64,000 bases of DNA from Roseomonas sp. KE0001 (GTDB lineage: Bacteria > Pseudomonadota > Alphaproteobacteria > Acetobacterales > Acetobacteraceae), in contig NZ_RCVQ01000002.1 of NCBI RefSeq assembly GCF_016107285.1, positions 496,001-560,000 of the forward strand, written 5' to 3'. Positions 5,976 through 13,704 of this stretch are shown here, piece after piece; position 1 is the first letter of the stretch; each line of letters starts with the position of its first letter. Position numbers and translations under genes: made by a program. The notes below the pieces were generated by a model. The model made no database searches. It saw only the letters and a program-made list of their open reading frames with translations, and had not been told where the DNA came from.

Positions 5976-8780
5976 ATGCCGAATGTGACCGAAGCCGAGC
6001 TGATCGGCCTGGTGGCTGCCGCGCGGTCCGCCGCGCGCGGCGATCCCTTCGCCAATCCCGCCCTGTCCGTGGCCCTGGCGCTGAGCCGCCGGCTGGATGA
6101 CGGCCAGGCCAGCCATGCCGAGCTGGCGGCGACGCTGCGCCAGATCGGCCGCGCCGCCTTCGCGGACAAGGCCCGCCGCCTGGCGCGCGGCGCCGGGCCG
6201 AAGGGCGCCGACGCGGCGCTGGCCGCCATCGCCACGCGCATCGCCCGCCCCGACCCGGATGACAGCCCGGTGCCGCTGGCGGTCTTTCGCGCCGCCTGCG
6301 AACGGCCGCGCGCCGCCGCCGTCTTCACCGCGCATCCGACCTTCAGCCTGCCGCGCGCCACCGCCCAGGCCCTGGCCCAGGCGGCAGGCGGTATCGATCC
6401 GCCCGACCCGCTGCCGCTGCGCCCGACCGCCCCCACCCTGGAGGACGAGTTCGAGCAGGCCGCCGCCGCCATGGCCAATGGCCGCGACGCGCTGGACCGG
6501 CTTGCCGCCGCCTTCCTCGGCACCGCCCGCGCCATCTGGCCCGATCGCTGGACGCAGCTCGACCCCCGCCCGGTGCTGCTGGCCTCCTGGGTCGGCTACG
6601 ACACCGACGGCCGCACCGATATCGGCTGGCAGGACACGCTGCGGCTGCGGCTGCGGATGAAGCGGCTGCAGCTCGCCCGCCTGGCCGCCCAGCTCGCCGC
6701 CCTGCCGGAGCCCTGCACCGCGGCGCTTCGGGCCCGCGTCGCCGAGGCGCTGGCGGCGGTGCGGACGCAGATCGAGGCCTGCCCGCCTCCCGGCGCGGTG
6801 ATGCCGGAGCGCGCCCAGGCCTTCGCCCATGCGCTGGTCGGGCTGCGCGACGTGGCGCTGAGCACCCCGGCGCCGCTGCTGGCGCTGTTCCCGGCCGCCA
6901 TCGCCGCGGCGCCCGAGGATCAGGCGCGCCTCGCCCTCTGCGTCGCCCGCGCCGGCCTCGTCGCGCATGGCCTCTCGCTGGCCCATACCCAGGTGCGGCT
7001 GAACGCGGCGCAGCTGCACAACGCCGCCCGGCTGCGCTTCCCCCATCTCGGCAATCCCGAGGACCCGGCGCGGCGCCGCGCCCTCTTCGCCGCCATCAAC
7101 ACCGCGCTGGAGGAGGCGGCGGCCGAGCCGGTCGATATCGGGGGGCTGATGGCACAGCAGGCCTCGGCCACCCGGCTGATGATGACGGTGGCGCAGATCG
7201 CCAAGCACATCGACGCCAGCCAGCCGATCCGCTTCCTCGTCGCCGAGACCGAGAGCGGCTACACCCTGCTCGCCGCCCTGCTGCTGGCCCGCCTCACCGG
7301 GGTCGAGGACCAGGTCGAGATCTCGCCGCTCTTCGAGACCGCCGAGGCGCTGGAGCGGCGCGGCGAGCGGGTGGTGGAGGAGGCGCTGCGCAGCCCGCAG
7401 TTCCGCGCCCATCTGCGGCGCGTCGGCCGGCTCTGCCTGCAGTTCGGCTATTCCGATTCCGGCCGCTACATCGGCCAGATCGCCGCCACCCAGCTGATCG
7501 AGCGGCTCAAGCTGCGGGTCATCGACCTGCTGGCGCGGCACGGGCTGGACGATCTCGAGGTGGTGCTCTTCGACACCCATGGCGAAGGGTTGGGACGCGG
7601 CGGCCATCCGGACGGGCTGGCGGCGCGCTTCGACTACCTGGACCCGCCGGCGGTGCGGGCCGCCTTCGCCCTGCGGGGCATCCACGCCCGGCTGGAGACG
7701 GCCTTCCAGGGCGGCGACGGCTATCTCTATTTCGGCACGCCCTCGCTCGCCCATGCGGCGGTGGCGCGCATCGCCGAGCATGCCTTCGCGCCGCCCTCGG
7801 CCGGGACGCCCGAGGGCGAGCCGGACCCGGTCTATGCCGAGGGCGGCTTCGCCTCGGATCTCTTCGCCGGCGCCCGCGCCGCCTTTGGCGCGCTGGTGGA
7901 GGACCCCGGCTATGCCGTGCTGCTCGGGGCCTTCGGCACCGCGCTGCTCGACCCCACCGGCTCGCGCCCGGCGGCGCGGCAGAGCGAGACCGGCGGGCCG
8001 GTCACCATCCGCCATGTGCGCGAGTTGCGCGCCATCCCCAACAACGCCGTGCTGCAGCAGCTCGGCTTCCTGGCCAATCTGATGCACGGGCTGGGCAAGG
8101 GCGCGGTGCAGGAGGTCGAGGCCTTCGCCGAGCTGATGCGCCGCAGCCCGCGCTTCGCCAATGCCATGGCCTTCGCCCGCGCCGGCCTCGCGCTCTCGGA
8201 CACGCAGGTGCTGCGTGGCTATGTCGCCAGCCTCGATCCCGGCACCTGGCTCGACCGCGCGGCGCAGACCCGCCGGCCCGGCCGGGCCGAGGCGCTGGTC
8301 GCCGTCGCCCGGGCACTGGAGACGCTCGGCCTCGGCGATCCGGCGCGCGGGGTGTTCCGCCGCCTCAAGGTCGACGACCTGGCGCTGCGCGCCGCCTGGC
8401 CGCGGGAGGAGGATGGCGACGAGCCGCGGATGAGCGACCGGCTCTTCGCCCTGCACGCGCTGCGCCTCTGCCTGATCCACCGCATCTGGCTGCTGGCGGT
8501 GGAGGTGCCGGATTTCTCGCCGCGCCATGGCATGACGCGGGAGGGGCTGGTGCAGCGGCTGCTGCGGCTCGACGTGCCCGCGGCGGTGGCGCTGCTCGAC
8601 GAGGTCTTCCCGGCCGCCGAGCCGCCGGGATCGGCGCTCGACTTCGCCGAGCCGCCGGCGCCGCGCCATGGCGGCTATGGCCGCGAGCAGCGCGAGATCA
8701 CCCAGCCGCTGGGCGAGCTTTTCGCGCTGGTGCGGGAGGTCAGCGCCGTGATCAGCCTGGAATGCGGCGCCTTCGGCTGA
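5976..8780 (+). CDS. Divergent phosphoenolpyruvate carboxylase-like protein
   Basis: A 934-residue protein with the overall length and motif order of PEP carboxylase, which makes oxaloacetate from PEP and bicarbonate. Recognisable are FTAHPTF (about residues 118-123; the catalytic His motif TAHPTE in canonical enzymes), SWVGYDTDGR (204-213; canonical GGDRDGNP region), YSDSGRYIGQIAATQ (near 490) and HGEGLGRGG (near 535). The last motif is two residues shorter than the canonical HGRGGSxGRGG and replaces its first arginine (E. coli R581) with Glu. The His is kept but several signature residues are changed, so catalysis is uncertain. This may be an alphaproteobacterial paralogue of different function. 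It converges on the transglutaminase gene with only 15 bases between stops. Confidence 0.75.
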   Translation: MPNVTEAELIGLVAAARSAARGDPFANPALSVALALSRRLDDGQASHAELAATLRQIGRAAFADKARRLARGAGPKGADAALAAIATRIARPDPDDSPVPLAVFRAACERPRAAAVFTAHPTFSLPRATAQALAQAAGGIDPPDPLPLRPTAPTLEDEFEQAAAAMANGRDALDRLAAAFLGTARAIWPDRWTQLDPRPVLLASWVGYDTDGRTDIGWQDTLRLRLRMKRLQLARLAAQLAALPEPCTAALRARVAEALAAVRTQIEACPPPGAVMPERAQAFAHALVGLRDVALSTPAPLLALFPAAIAAAPEDQARLALCVARAGLVAHGLSLAHTQVRLNAAQLHNAARLRFPHLGNPEDPARRRALFAAINTALEEAAAEPVDIGGLMAQQASATRLMMTVAQIAKHIDASQPIRFLVAETESGYTLLAALLLARLTGVEDQVEISPLFETAEALERRGERVVEEALRSPQFRAHLRRVGRLCLQFGYSDSGRYIGQIAATQLIERLKLRVIDLLARHGLDDLEVVLFDTHGEGLGRGGHPDGLAARFDYLDPPAVRAAFALRGIHARLETAFQGGDGYLYFGTPSLAHAAVARIAEHAFAPPSAGTPEGEPDPVYAEGGFASDLFAGARAAFGALVEDPGYAVLLGAFGTALLDPTGSRPAARQSETGGPVTIRHVRELRAIPNNAVLQQLGFLANLMHGLGKGAVQEVEAFAELMRRSPRFANAMAFARAGLALSDTQVLRGYVASLDPGTWLDRAAQTRRPGRAEALVAVARALETLGLGDPARGVFRRLKVDDLALRAAWPREEDGDEPRMSDRLFALHALRLCLIHRIWLLAVEVPDFSPRHGMTREGLVQRLLRLDVPAAVALLDEVFPAAEPPGSALDFAEPPAPRHGGYGREQREITQPLGELFALVREVSAVISLECGAFG

Positions 8781-8795
8781 GGTGCCGCCCCGCCC

Positions 8796-9608
8796 TCAGC
8801 CGCCGATCACCTCGTCCGTCACCACCTGGAACTTCGCCAGGATGTTCGGCCCGAAGGTGGTGCTGATGGCGACGTCGGTGGCGTCGCGCCCGCGCGCCAT
8901 CAGGATGCGGCCGATGCGCGGCGTGTTGTGGCGCGCGTCGAAGGTGTACCAGCGGTCGCCGAGCCAGACCTCGAACCAGGCGGAGAAGTCCATCGGCGCG
9001 TCCACCGGCGGTATGCCGATGTCGCCGAGATAGCCGGTGCAGTAGCGCGCCGGGATGTTCATGCAGCGGCAGAGCGTGACAGCGAGATGCGCGAAGTCGC
9101 GGCAGACGCCGACGCGTTGCTCGAAGGCGCCGGAGGCGGTGCGCGTCGGGTCGGCATAGGGGTAGCCGAAGGTGATGTGGTTGTGGGTGAAGTCGCAGAT
9201 CGCCTGCACCATGCCCCAGCCCGGCTGCAGATGGCCGAAGAGCGACCATGCGGTGTTCGTCAGCCGGTCGGTGTCGCAGTAGCGGCTGCCGAGCAGGAAG
9301 ACGAGCATGTCATCCGGCAGCTGCTCCACCGGGTGCTGCCGCGCCCAGGGCTCCACCGCATCCGGCAGGCCGGAATCCTGCACGTTGAAGTTGGTGAAAA
9401 GGGTCAGCCGCCCGGCCGGCGCCACCACCCGGGTGCAGCGGTTGCCGAAGCTGTCGTAATAGGTGCGCTGGCTGACCGGCGGGTCGAGCTGCAGCAGGTT
9501 CGGACCACGGATGTCGGAATCGCGCGAGGGATGCGTGCTGAGCATCAGCAGCATCGGCGTCGGTTGCGGGCAATCATAGGCGATCTCGAAGCCCGCGTTG
9601 ATCAGCAT
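8796..9608 (-). CDS. Transglutaminase-like cysteine protease family protein
   Basis: A 270-residue protein of the bacterial transglutaminase-like superfamily (COG1305). An N-terminal beta-rich region (INAGFEIAYDCPQPTPMLLM) precedes the core with nucleophilic Cys in GVCRDFAHLAVTLCR, the His in YTFDARHNTP and an Asp nearby (GRDATDVA), the Cys-His-Asp arrangement of these enzymes. They hydrolyse or cross-link peptide/isopeptide bonds, often cytoplasmically next to an ATP-grasp/alpha-E protein pair; that partner pair is absent here. The start is the ATG at 9608, where homology-like sequence begins; the frame continues upstream without meaning. A 616-base gap follows before the next gene. Confidence 0.85.
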   Translation of the reverse strand: MLINAGFEIAYDCPQPTPMLLMLSTHPSRDSDIRGPNLLQLDPPVSQRTYYDSFGNRCTRVVAPAGRLTLFTNFNVQDSGLPDAVEPWARQHPVEQLPDDMLVFLLGSRYCDTDRLTNTAWSLFGHLQPGWGMVQAICDFTHNHITFGYPYADPTRTASGAFEQRVGVCRDFAHLAVTLCRCMNIPARYCTGYLGDIGIPPVDAPMDFSAWFEVWLGDRWYTFDARHNTPRIGRILMARGRDATDVAISTTFGPNILAKFQVVTDEVIGG

Positions 9609-10224
9609 GGGGCATTCTTCTCCGGCAGGGGGGCGGGGGAGGCAGGGCGGAGCGCTGGAGGCCAGGGGCGGAAACCGCGCCATGGCGGAAACCGGCCGGG
9701 CGGGCCGAGGTTTCGTGGCGGCTGCGGGGACGGGACGCGGCCCGGGCAAGGACAGGAAGGCAAGGCACGGACCTCCCGCGAAAACGGCATGGTGCCCTTC
9801 GTCCAGCCTGGCCCGGGCGCCGTCCCATCGGGAGAACGTGGCCTCGGGGAGCCGTCCGGGCACCGGGCGGATTATTGCTCACAGGCCCTGTGCGGGCGCA
9901 TTTCCCCAGTGCCGCCATCCTCTGGCGGCCGTGCCCTTTGTGGCCCTTCGTCACGAATTTTGGCATGCCGGCGCTATCGGCGCCAAGGCTTTATGGGGTC
10001 ATCGACCCTGGGGCGGCGGCGCAGGAACGGGAGACACGAAACCGGGAGGAAAATGGAAGTTTCATCAAATCCCCCTTAAATGAGAGAAAGTTTCCTGAAA
10101 TACACAATGTCGCATTTTCTGCATGAGCTTCGGCGTGTCAGCGTGTCGCCTGCAACCTCGCAGGGCGGCACGGGCCGCCGCGCGCACAGGCCGCTGGTCG
10201 GCCTTCCTTCTCAGGAGACGGCTC
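9609..10224. other. Intergenic region without a convincing gene
   Basis: This divergent gap separates the transglutaminase-like gene and the PhyH gene. Open frames exist on both strands but have no recognisable domains and poor codon character. The right end (about 10,045-10,130) is clearly A/T-richer than its surroundings and carries AAGTTTC twice (10,057-10,063 and 10,088-10,094), the second inside overlapping small palindromes GAAAGTTTC and TTTCCTGAAA. That stretch is the probable promoter and operator zone of the PhyH gene. I see no RNA gene in it. Confidence 0.5.
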
Positions 10225-11271
10225 ATGCAGGTGCCCACCCCCCTCGAAACCCTGATCGATATCCCCAACGCCCTCGCGGAGGACCGGACCTATTTCCAGC
10301 CCGACGAGACGGCGGCGGCGCTCGGATACTACCGCCGCGAGGGCTATGTGGTGATCCGCGGCCTGCTGCCCGCCGCGCTCTGCGACGACATCCGCGCCGC
10401 CTTCCACGCGCAGGTGCGGCCCTCGGCCACGCCCATCCTGCGCCAGAAGAACATGCGCTACGAACGCAACCGGTTCGATGCCGACGGCTTCCTCGCCAAT
10501 CCGATCTTCAACGTGCAGGACCTGCAGACCAGCCGCCACGGCCGCTTCAGGGAGCGCGCCCTGGCGGCGGTGACGCAGGCCCGCGTCGGCGCGCTGACCT
10601 CGGCGCTGATCGGCGCCGGCCGCACCAAGCTGATCCAGACCATGTTCTTCGAGGCCCCCGCCGGCACCTGGGCGCATCAGGACAGCTACTACCAGGACAG
10701 CGCCGTGGCGCTCGGCCGCTGTATCGCCGGCTGGTACGCGCTCGAGGATGTGCATGCCGCCGCCGGGCGCTTCTATGTCTGCCCGCGCAGCCACGTCACC
10801 GTGCCGGTGCTGCGCAATGCGGGGGAGTACGACTTCGCCACCGGCCATGACCGCTACCGCCGCGCCGTGCTGGAGGTGATGCGGCGCGAGGGGCTGGAGA
10901 TCCGCGCGCCCTTCCTGGCCAAGGGCGACGTGCTGTTCTGGAACTCGCTGACCGTGCATGGCAGCTTCGCCCCGGCCGGGCGGGGCGTCTCCCGCGCCTC
11001 GCTCACCGCGCACTACCTGCCGGAGGGTGACGACATGCTGCAATTCCACACCCGCGTGCGGCACCAGCGGATGATCACGGTGAACGGCATGCCGGTGGCG
11101 CAGCTGCACGACCAGGACCGGCTGGGAAACCGCCTGGTGCGCGGTATCGCCGCTCATGCGCCCGGCCCCTGGGCGGCGGCGCGCAAGCTCGCCATGCGGG
11201 GCCTGTTCCTGGCCGGCAAGATGAGGCGGCGGCGGGAGGCGGCCCAGGGCCAGGTCAGCCCGGCGGAGTGA
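10225..11271 (+). CDS. Phytanoyl-CoA dioxygenase (PhyH) family protein
   Basis: A 348-residue Fe(II)/2-oxoglutarate-dependent dioxygenase. The jelly-roll core carries the HxD iron ligands in WAHQDSYYQDS and a distal His followed by Arg in the strand region LTVHGSFAPAGRGVSR or its neighbour LTAHYLPEGD; the N terminus has the typical YYRREGYVVIRGLLP opening. The family hydroxylates diverse acyl-CoA, lipid or secondary-metabolite substrates, so the substrate is open. The start is ATG 10,225 with AGGAGA eight bases upstream; the frame stays open to 10,123 but those codons read as leader. It stands alone behind an A/T-rich promoter region and converges on a membrane protein gene, with an inverted repeat between them. 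Confidence 0.85.
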   Translation: MQVPTPLETLIDIPNALAEDRTYFQPDETAAALGYYRREGYVVIRGLLPAALCDDIRAAFHAQVRPSATPILRQKNMRYERNRFDADGFLANPIFNVQDLQTSRHGRFRERALAAVTQARVGALTSALIGAGRTKLIQTMFFEAPAGTWAHQDSYYQDSAVALGRCIAGWYALEDVHAAAGRFYVCPRSHVTVPVLRNAGEYDFATGHDRYRRAVLEVMRREGLEIRAPFLAKGDVLFWNSLTVHGSFAPAGRGVSRASLTAHYLPEGDDMLQFHTRVRHQRMITVNGMPVAQLHDQDRLGNRLVRGIAAHAPGPWAAARKLAMRGLFLAGKMRRRREAAQGQVSPAE

Positions 11272-11330
11272 GGCCAGCGGAATAAGGAGGGCGCCGAAGG
11301 CGGGGGCCTCCATCCGGCCGCGCATGGTTC

Positions 11331-11356
11331 ACCGGACTATCCGGCTCCGGTCCGGT
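11331..11356. terminator. Inverted repeat between convergent genes
   Basis: The arms ACCGGAC (11,331-11,337) and GTCCGGT (11,350-11,356) enclose a 12-base loop between the PhyH stop (11,271) and the stop of the opposing membrane protein gene (11,378). The position suits a shared terminator, but there is no T tract. Confidence 0.35.
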
Positions 11357-11377
11357 CGGACCCCCGCCGCCTCGCCC

Positions 11378-11767
11378 TCACTCGCCCCGCGGCAGCGCGC
11401 GCAGGGCCCGCGCCATGGCCCAGAGGCCGAGCGCCAGCAACAGGGCCAGAAGCACCGGGTAGAAGACCGCGCCGGCCTTCTCCCGCCCGTGCAGGACGTA
11501 TTCGGCGTTCTGCGACAGCAGGGTGAGCATCAGCCCCGAGAACACGCCCCAGGCGGCGAGCAGCCGCGCCGCGCCGCCACGCCAGCCGGCCCAGAGCAGG
11601 AGGGCGGCCACGGCCAGCTCGTCCAGCGCCAGGGGGACGAAGGCGGCGGTGCCGGCACGGCGGGCGATCTCGCCGCCCGCCACCAGGACCGCCATCAGCA
11701 CGGCCAGCCCGCGCAGCGACAGGATATGCCCGCGCAGCGACAGGACCCGCGCGCGCAGCGGTCGCAT
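11378..11767 (-). CDS. Small integral membrane protein, unknown function
   Basis: A 129-residue protein with about four hydrophobic segments (GLAVLMAVLVAGGEIA, PLALDELAVAALLLWAGW, LLAAWGVFSGLMLTLL and FYPVLLALLLALGLWAM). It has no recognisable transporter or enzyme motif. The N terminus contains an in-frame 21-bp near-duplication (18 identical bases at 11,707-11,724 and 11,728-11,745) giving the repeated residues LSLRG. The gene begins seven bases after the dnaN stop on the same strand and is probably co-transcribed with it. The basic, repeated N terminus may lie upstream of the true start; no better ATG is obvious. Confidence 0.6.
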   Translation of the reverse strand: MRPLRARVLSLRGHILSLRGLAVLMAVLVAGGEIARRAGTAAFVPLALDELAVAALLLWAGWRGGAARLLAAWGVFSGLMLTLLSQNAEYVLHGREKAGAVFYPVLLALLLALGLWAMARALRALPRGE

Positions 11768-11774
11768 GCGGCGG

Positions 11775-12902
11775 TCAGACCCGCATCGGCATCAGCACGT
11801 AGAGCGCCTCGGGCTTGGCGGCATCCACCACCACCGTCGGCGCCGAGCCATCGGCGAAGCGGAACTCCACCCGCTCCGCGATCTGGTCGGTGATGTCGGC
11901 GAGGTAGCGCGCCTGGAAGCCGATCTCGATCGGACCGGACCGGTAGGACACGGCCTCGCTGTCCAGCTCCTCCTCGGCCTGCCCCTGGTCGGGGCTGCTG
12001 GCGGTCAGCGTCAGGCTGTCCTGCCGGATCGCGAGCTTCACCGGGCGCGAGCGTTCGGAGGAGATGGCGGCGACGCGGGCGACGGCGTCCGAGAAGGCCT
12101 TCTTGTCCACCGTCAGGATCTTGTCGTTGCCGCGCGGGATGACACGCTCGTATTCGGGGAAGGTGCCGTCGATCAGCTTGCTGGTCAGGTGGACGCTGCC
12201 GAAGGCGAAGCGGATCTTGGTCTCGGAGAGCTTCACCTCGACCGGCTCGCTGGTCTCGTCGGCGAGCTTGCGGATCTCGTTGACCGTCTTGCGCGGCACG
12301 ATGACGCCCGGCATGCCCTCGGCGCCCTCCGGCAGCGGCTCCTCGACGCGGGCCAGGCGGTGGCCGTCCGTCGCCACGGCGCGCAGCACCTTCTGGCCCT
12401 CGGCCTCGGTGGCGTGCAGGTAGATGCCGTTCAGGTAGTAGCGCGTCTCCTCGGTGGAGATGGCGAACTTGGTGCGGTCCACCAGCTCGCGCAGCAGGGT
12501 CGGCGTCACCAGGAAGCCGTGCGGCAGCTTCCCCTCGGTCATCGAGGGGAAGTCCTCCACCGGCAGCACCATCAGGCTGGTGGCGAAGCGGCCGGCGCGC
12601 AGCGCCAGCGGCGCGTCGCCGCCCGGATGGTCCAGCTCCACCTTGGCGCCGTCCGGCAGCTTGCGGACGATCTCGTAGAGCGTCGCCGCCGGGGCGGTGG
12701 TGCGGCCGGGGCGCGTCACGGTGACATCCGGCACCGCCTCGACGATGGCGATCTCCATGTCGGTCGCCGTCAGGGTCAGGCTGCCCTCCTGCGCCGCCAG
12801 CATGACATTGGCCAGGATGGGGATGGTGTTCCGCCGCTCGACCACGCTCTGCACATGCGCCAGCGCCTTCAGCAGCACCGCCCGGTCCACCGAGAACTTC
12901 AT
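11775..12902 (-). CDS. dnaN: DNA polymerase III subunit beta (sliding clamp)
   Basis: A 375-residue ring-clamp subunit that tethers DNA polymerase III to DNA. It begins MKFSVDRAVLLKALAHVQSV, contains the three repeated clamp domains (the first ends near EVELDHPGG-like sequence, the second includes FAISTEETRYYLNGIYLH, the third VRFEF-type sequence EFRFADGSAPTVV) and ends with the hallmark VLMPMRV. Length is normal (366 in E. coli). It is not next to dnaA, recF or gyrB in this window; its neighbours are a small membrane protein gene downstream and a divergent uracil-DNA glycosylase gene upstream. A perfect hairpin lies in its 5' leader. Confidence 0.97.
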   Translation of the reverse strand: MKFSVDRAVLLKALAHVQSVVERRNTIPILANVMLAAQEGSLTLTATDMEIAIVEAVPDVTVTRPGRTTAPAATLYEIVRKLPDGAKVELDHPGGDAPLALRAGRFATSLMVLPVEDFPSMTEGKLPHGFLVTPTLLRELVDRTKFAISTEETRYYLNGIYLHATEAEGQKVLRAVATDGHRLARVEEPLPEGAEGMPGVIVPRKTVNEIRKLADETSEPVEVKLSETKIRFAFGSVHLTSKLIDGTFPEYERVIPRGNDKILTVDKKAFSDAVARVAAISSERSRPVKLAIRQDSLTLTASSPDQGQAEEELDSEAVSYRSGPIEIGFQARYLADITDQIAERVEFRFADGSAPTVVVDAAKPEALYVLMPMRV

Positions 12903-12931
12903 GGCAAGAACACCCCCCGCGCGGAAGAAGA

Positions 12932-12952
12932 GGGGCGCGTCGGGCGCGCCCC
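12932..12952 (-). promoter_or_regulatory. Perfect hairpin in the dnaN leader
   Basis: GGGGCGCG (12,932-12,939) and CGCGCCCC (12,945-12,952) form an 8-bp all-G/C stem with a 5-base loop, 30-50 bases upstream of the dnaN ATG. If the transcript starts further upstream, this structure would sit in the leader and could affect ribosome access or transcription. Its role is inferred from position only. Confidence 0.35.
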
Positions 12953-13048
12953 GGGAATCATGGACAGTCGCCCTCTCTAACAGCCGGGCATGGCGCGGGA
13001 AAGGCGGGCCGAAAACCCGGAGGCGGCCGGATCGTTGAATTCCATGCC

Positions 13049-13684
13049 ATGCCCCAGAGCCAGACCCTCCCCCCCAGCGCCAGCTGGGCCACGGACCGCC
13101 CCGCCATCCTCGGCGAAGGACCCCCCGGCGCGCCGCTGATGTTCGTCGGCGAGCAGCCGGGCGACGAGGAGGACCGACAGGGCCGCCCCTTCGTCGGCCC
13201 GGCCGGCAAGCTCTTCGATCGCGCGCTGGAGGCCGCCGGCATCGACCGCGCCGCGAGCTACGTCACCAACGCGGTGAAGCACTTCAAGTACGTCCAGCGC
13301 GGCCCGCGCCGGCTGCACCAGAGCCCGGACGCCGGCGACATCAAGCTCTACCGCCCCTTCCTGATGGCGGAGGTGGAGAGCGTGGCGCCGCGCTTCCTCG
13401 TCGCCCTCGGCGCCACGGCGACCCAGGCGCTGATGGGGCAGAAGCTGCCGCTGCTGAAGCTGCGCGGCCAGGTCTTCGAGGGGCCGGAGGGGCGGCCCGT
13501 CCTGATCACCGTGCATCCGAGCTACCTGCTGCGCCTGCCGGACGCGGCGCTAAGGAAGCAGGAGTTCGAGCGGTTCGTGGCGGAGCTGGGCCTGGCCGGG
13601 CAGGCGGCGCGCGGCGAGATCCGGCCAACGGGGCAGACGGCGGCGCAGGCGGACGGCCCGCCGCAGGGAAGTCTGCCCCTGTGA
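13049..13684 (+). CDS. UdgX-type uracil-DNA glycosylase
   Basis: A 211-residue uracil-DNA glycosylase superfamily protein. Motif A reads GEQPGDEED (residues 34-42), with Gln where family 4 enzymes have Ala, and motif B is HPSYLLR (156-162). Between them is the loop insert RRLHQSP (87-93), matching the KRRIH loop of UdgX, in which the histidine (H109 in Mycobacterium smegmatis UdgX, H90 here) forms a covalent bond to the uracil-derived abasic sugar. Such proteins bind uracil-DNA irreversibly and hide it from normal turnover. The usual four Fe-S cysteines of family 4/UdgX are not evident in the visible sequence. The C terminus (residues 185-211) is low complexity. The gene is divergent from dnaN and converges on addA. 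Confidence 0.85.
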   Translation: MPQSQTLPPSASWATDRPAILGEGPPGAPLMFVGEQPGDEEDRQGRPFVGPAGKLFDRALEAAGIDRAASYVTNAVKHFKYVQRGPRRLHQSPDAGDIKLYRPFLMAEVESVAPRFLVALGATATQALMGQKLPLLKLRGQVFEGPEGRPVLITVHPSYLLRLPDAALRKQEFERFVAELGLAGQAARGEIRPTGQTAAQADGPPQGSLPL

Positions 13685-13704
13685 CCTGACGGCGCACCGG
13701 CTTC

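Noticed and set aside
5772-8669. A 965-codon open frame opposite the PEPC-like gene
   Set aside because: Very high GC keeps the antisense frame open; its translation is Arg/Gly/Gln-rich with no domain, and the plus-strand frame has recognisable motifs.
9598-10083. A 161-codon plus-strand frame in the gap before the PhyH gene
   Set aside because: The composition is erratic, there is no ribosome site or domain, and it overlaps the start of the transglutaminase-like gene.
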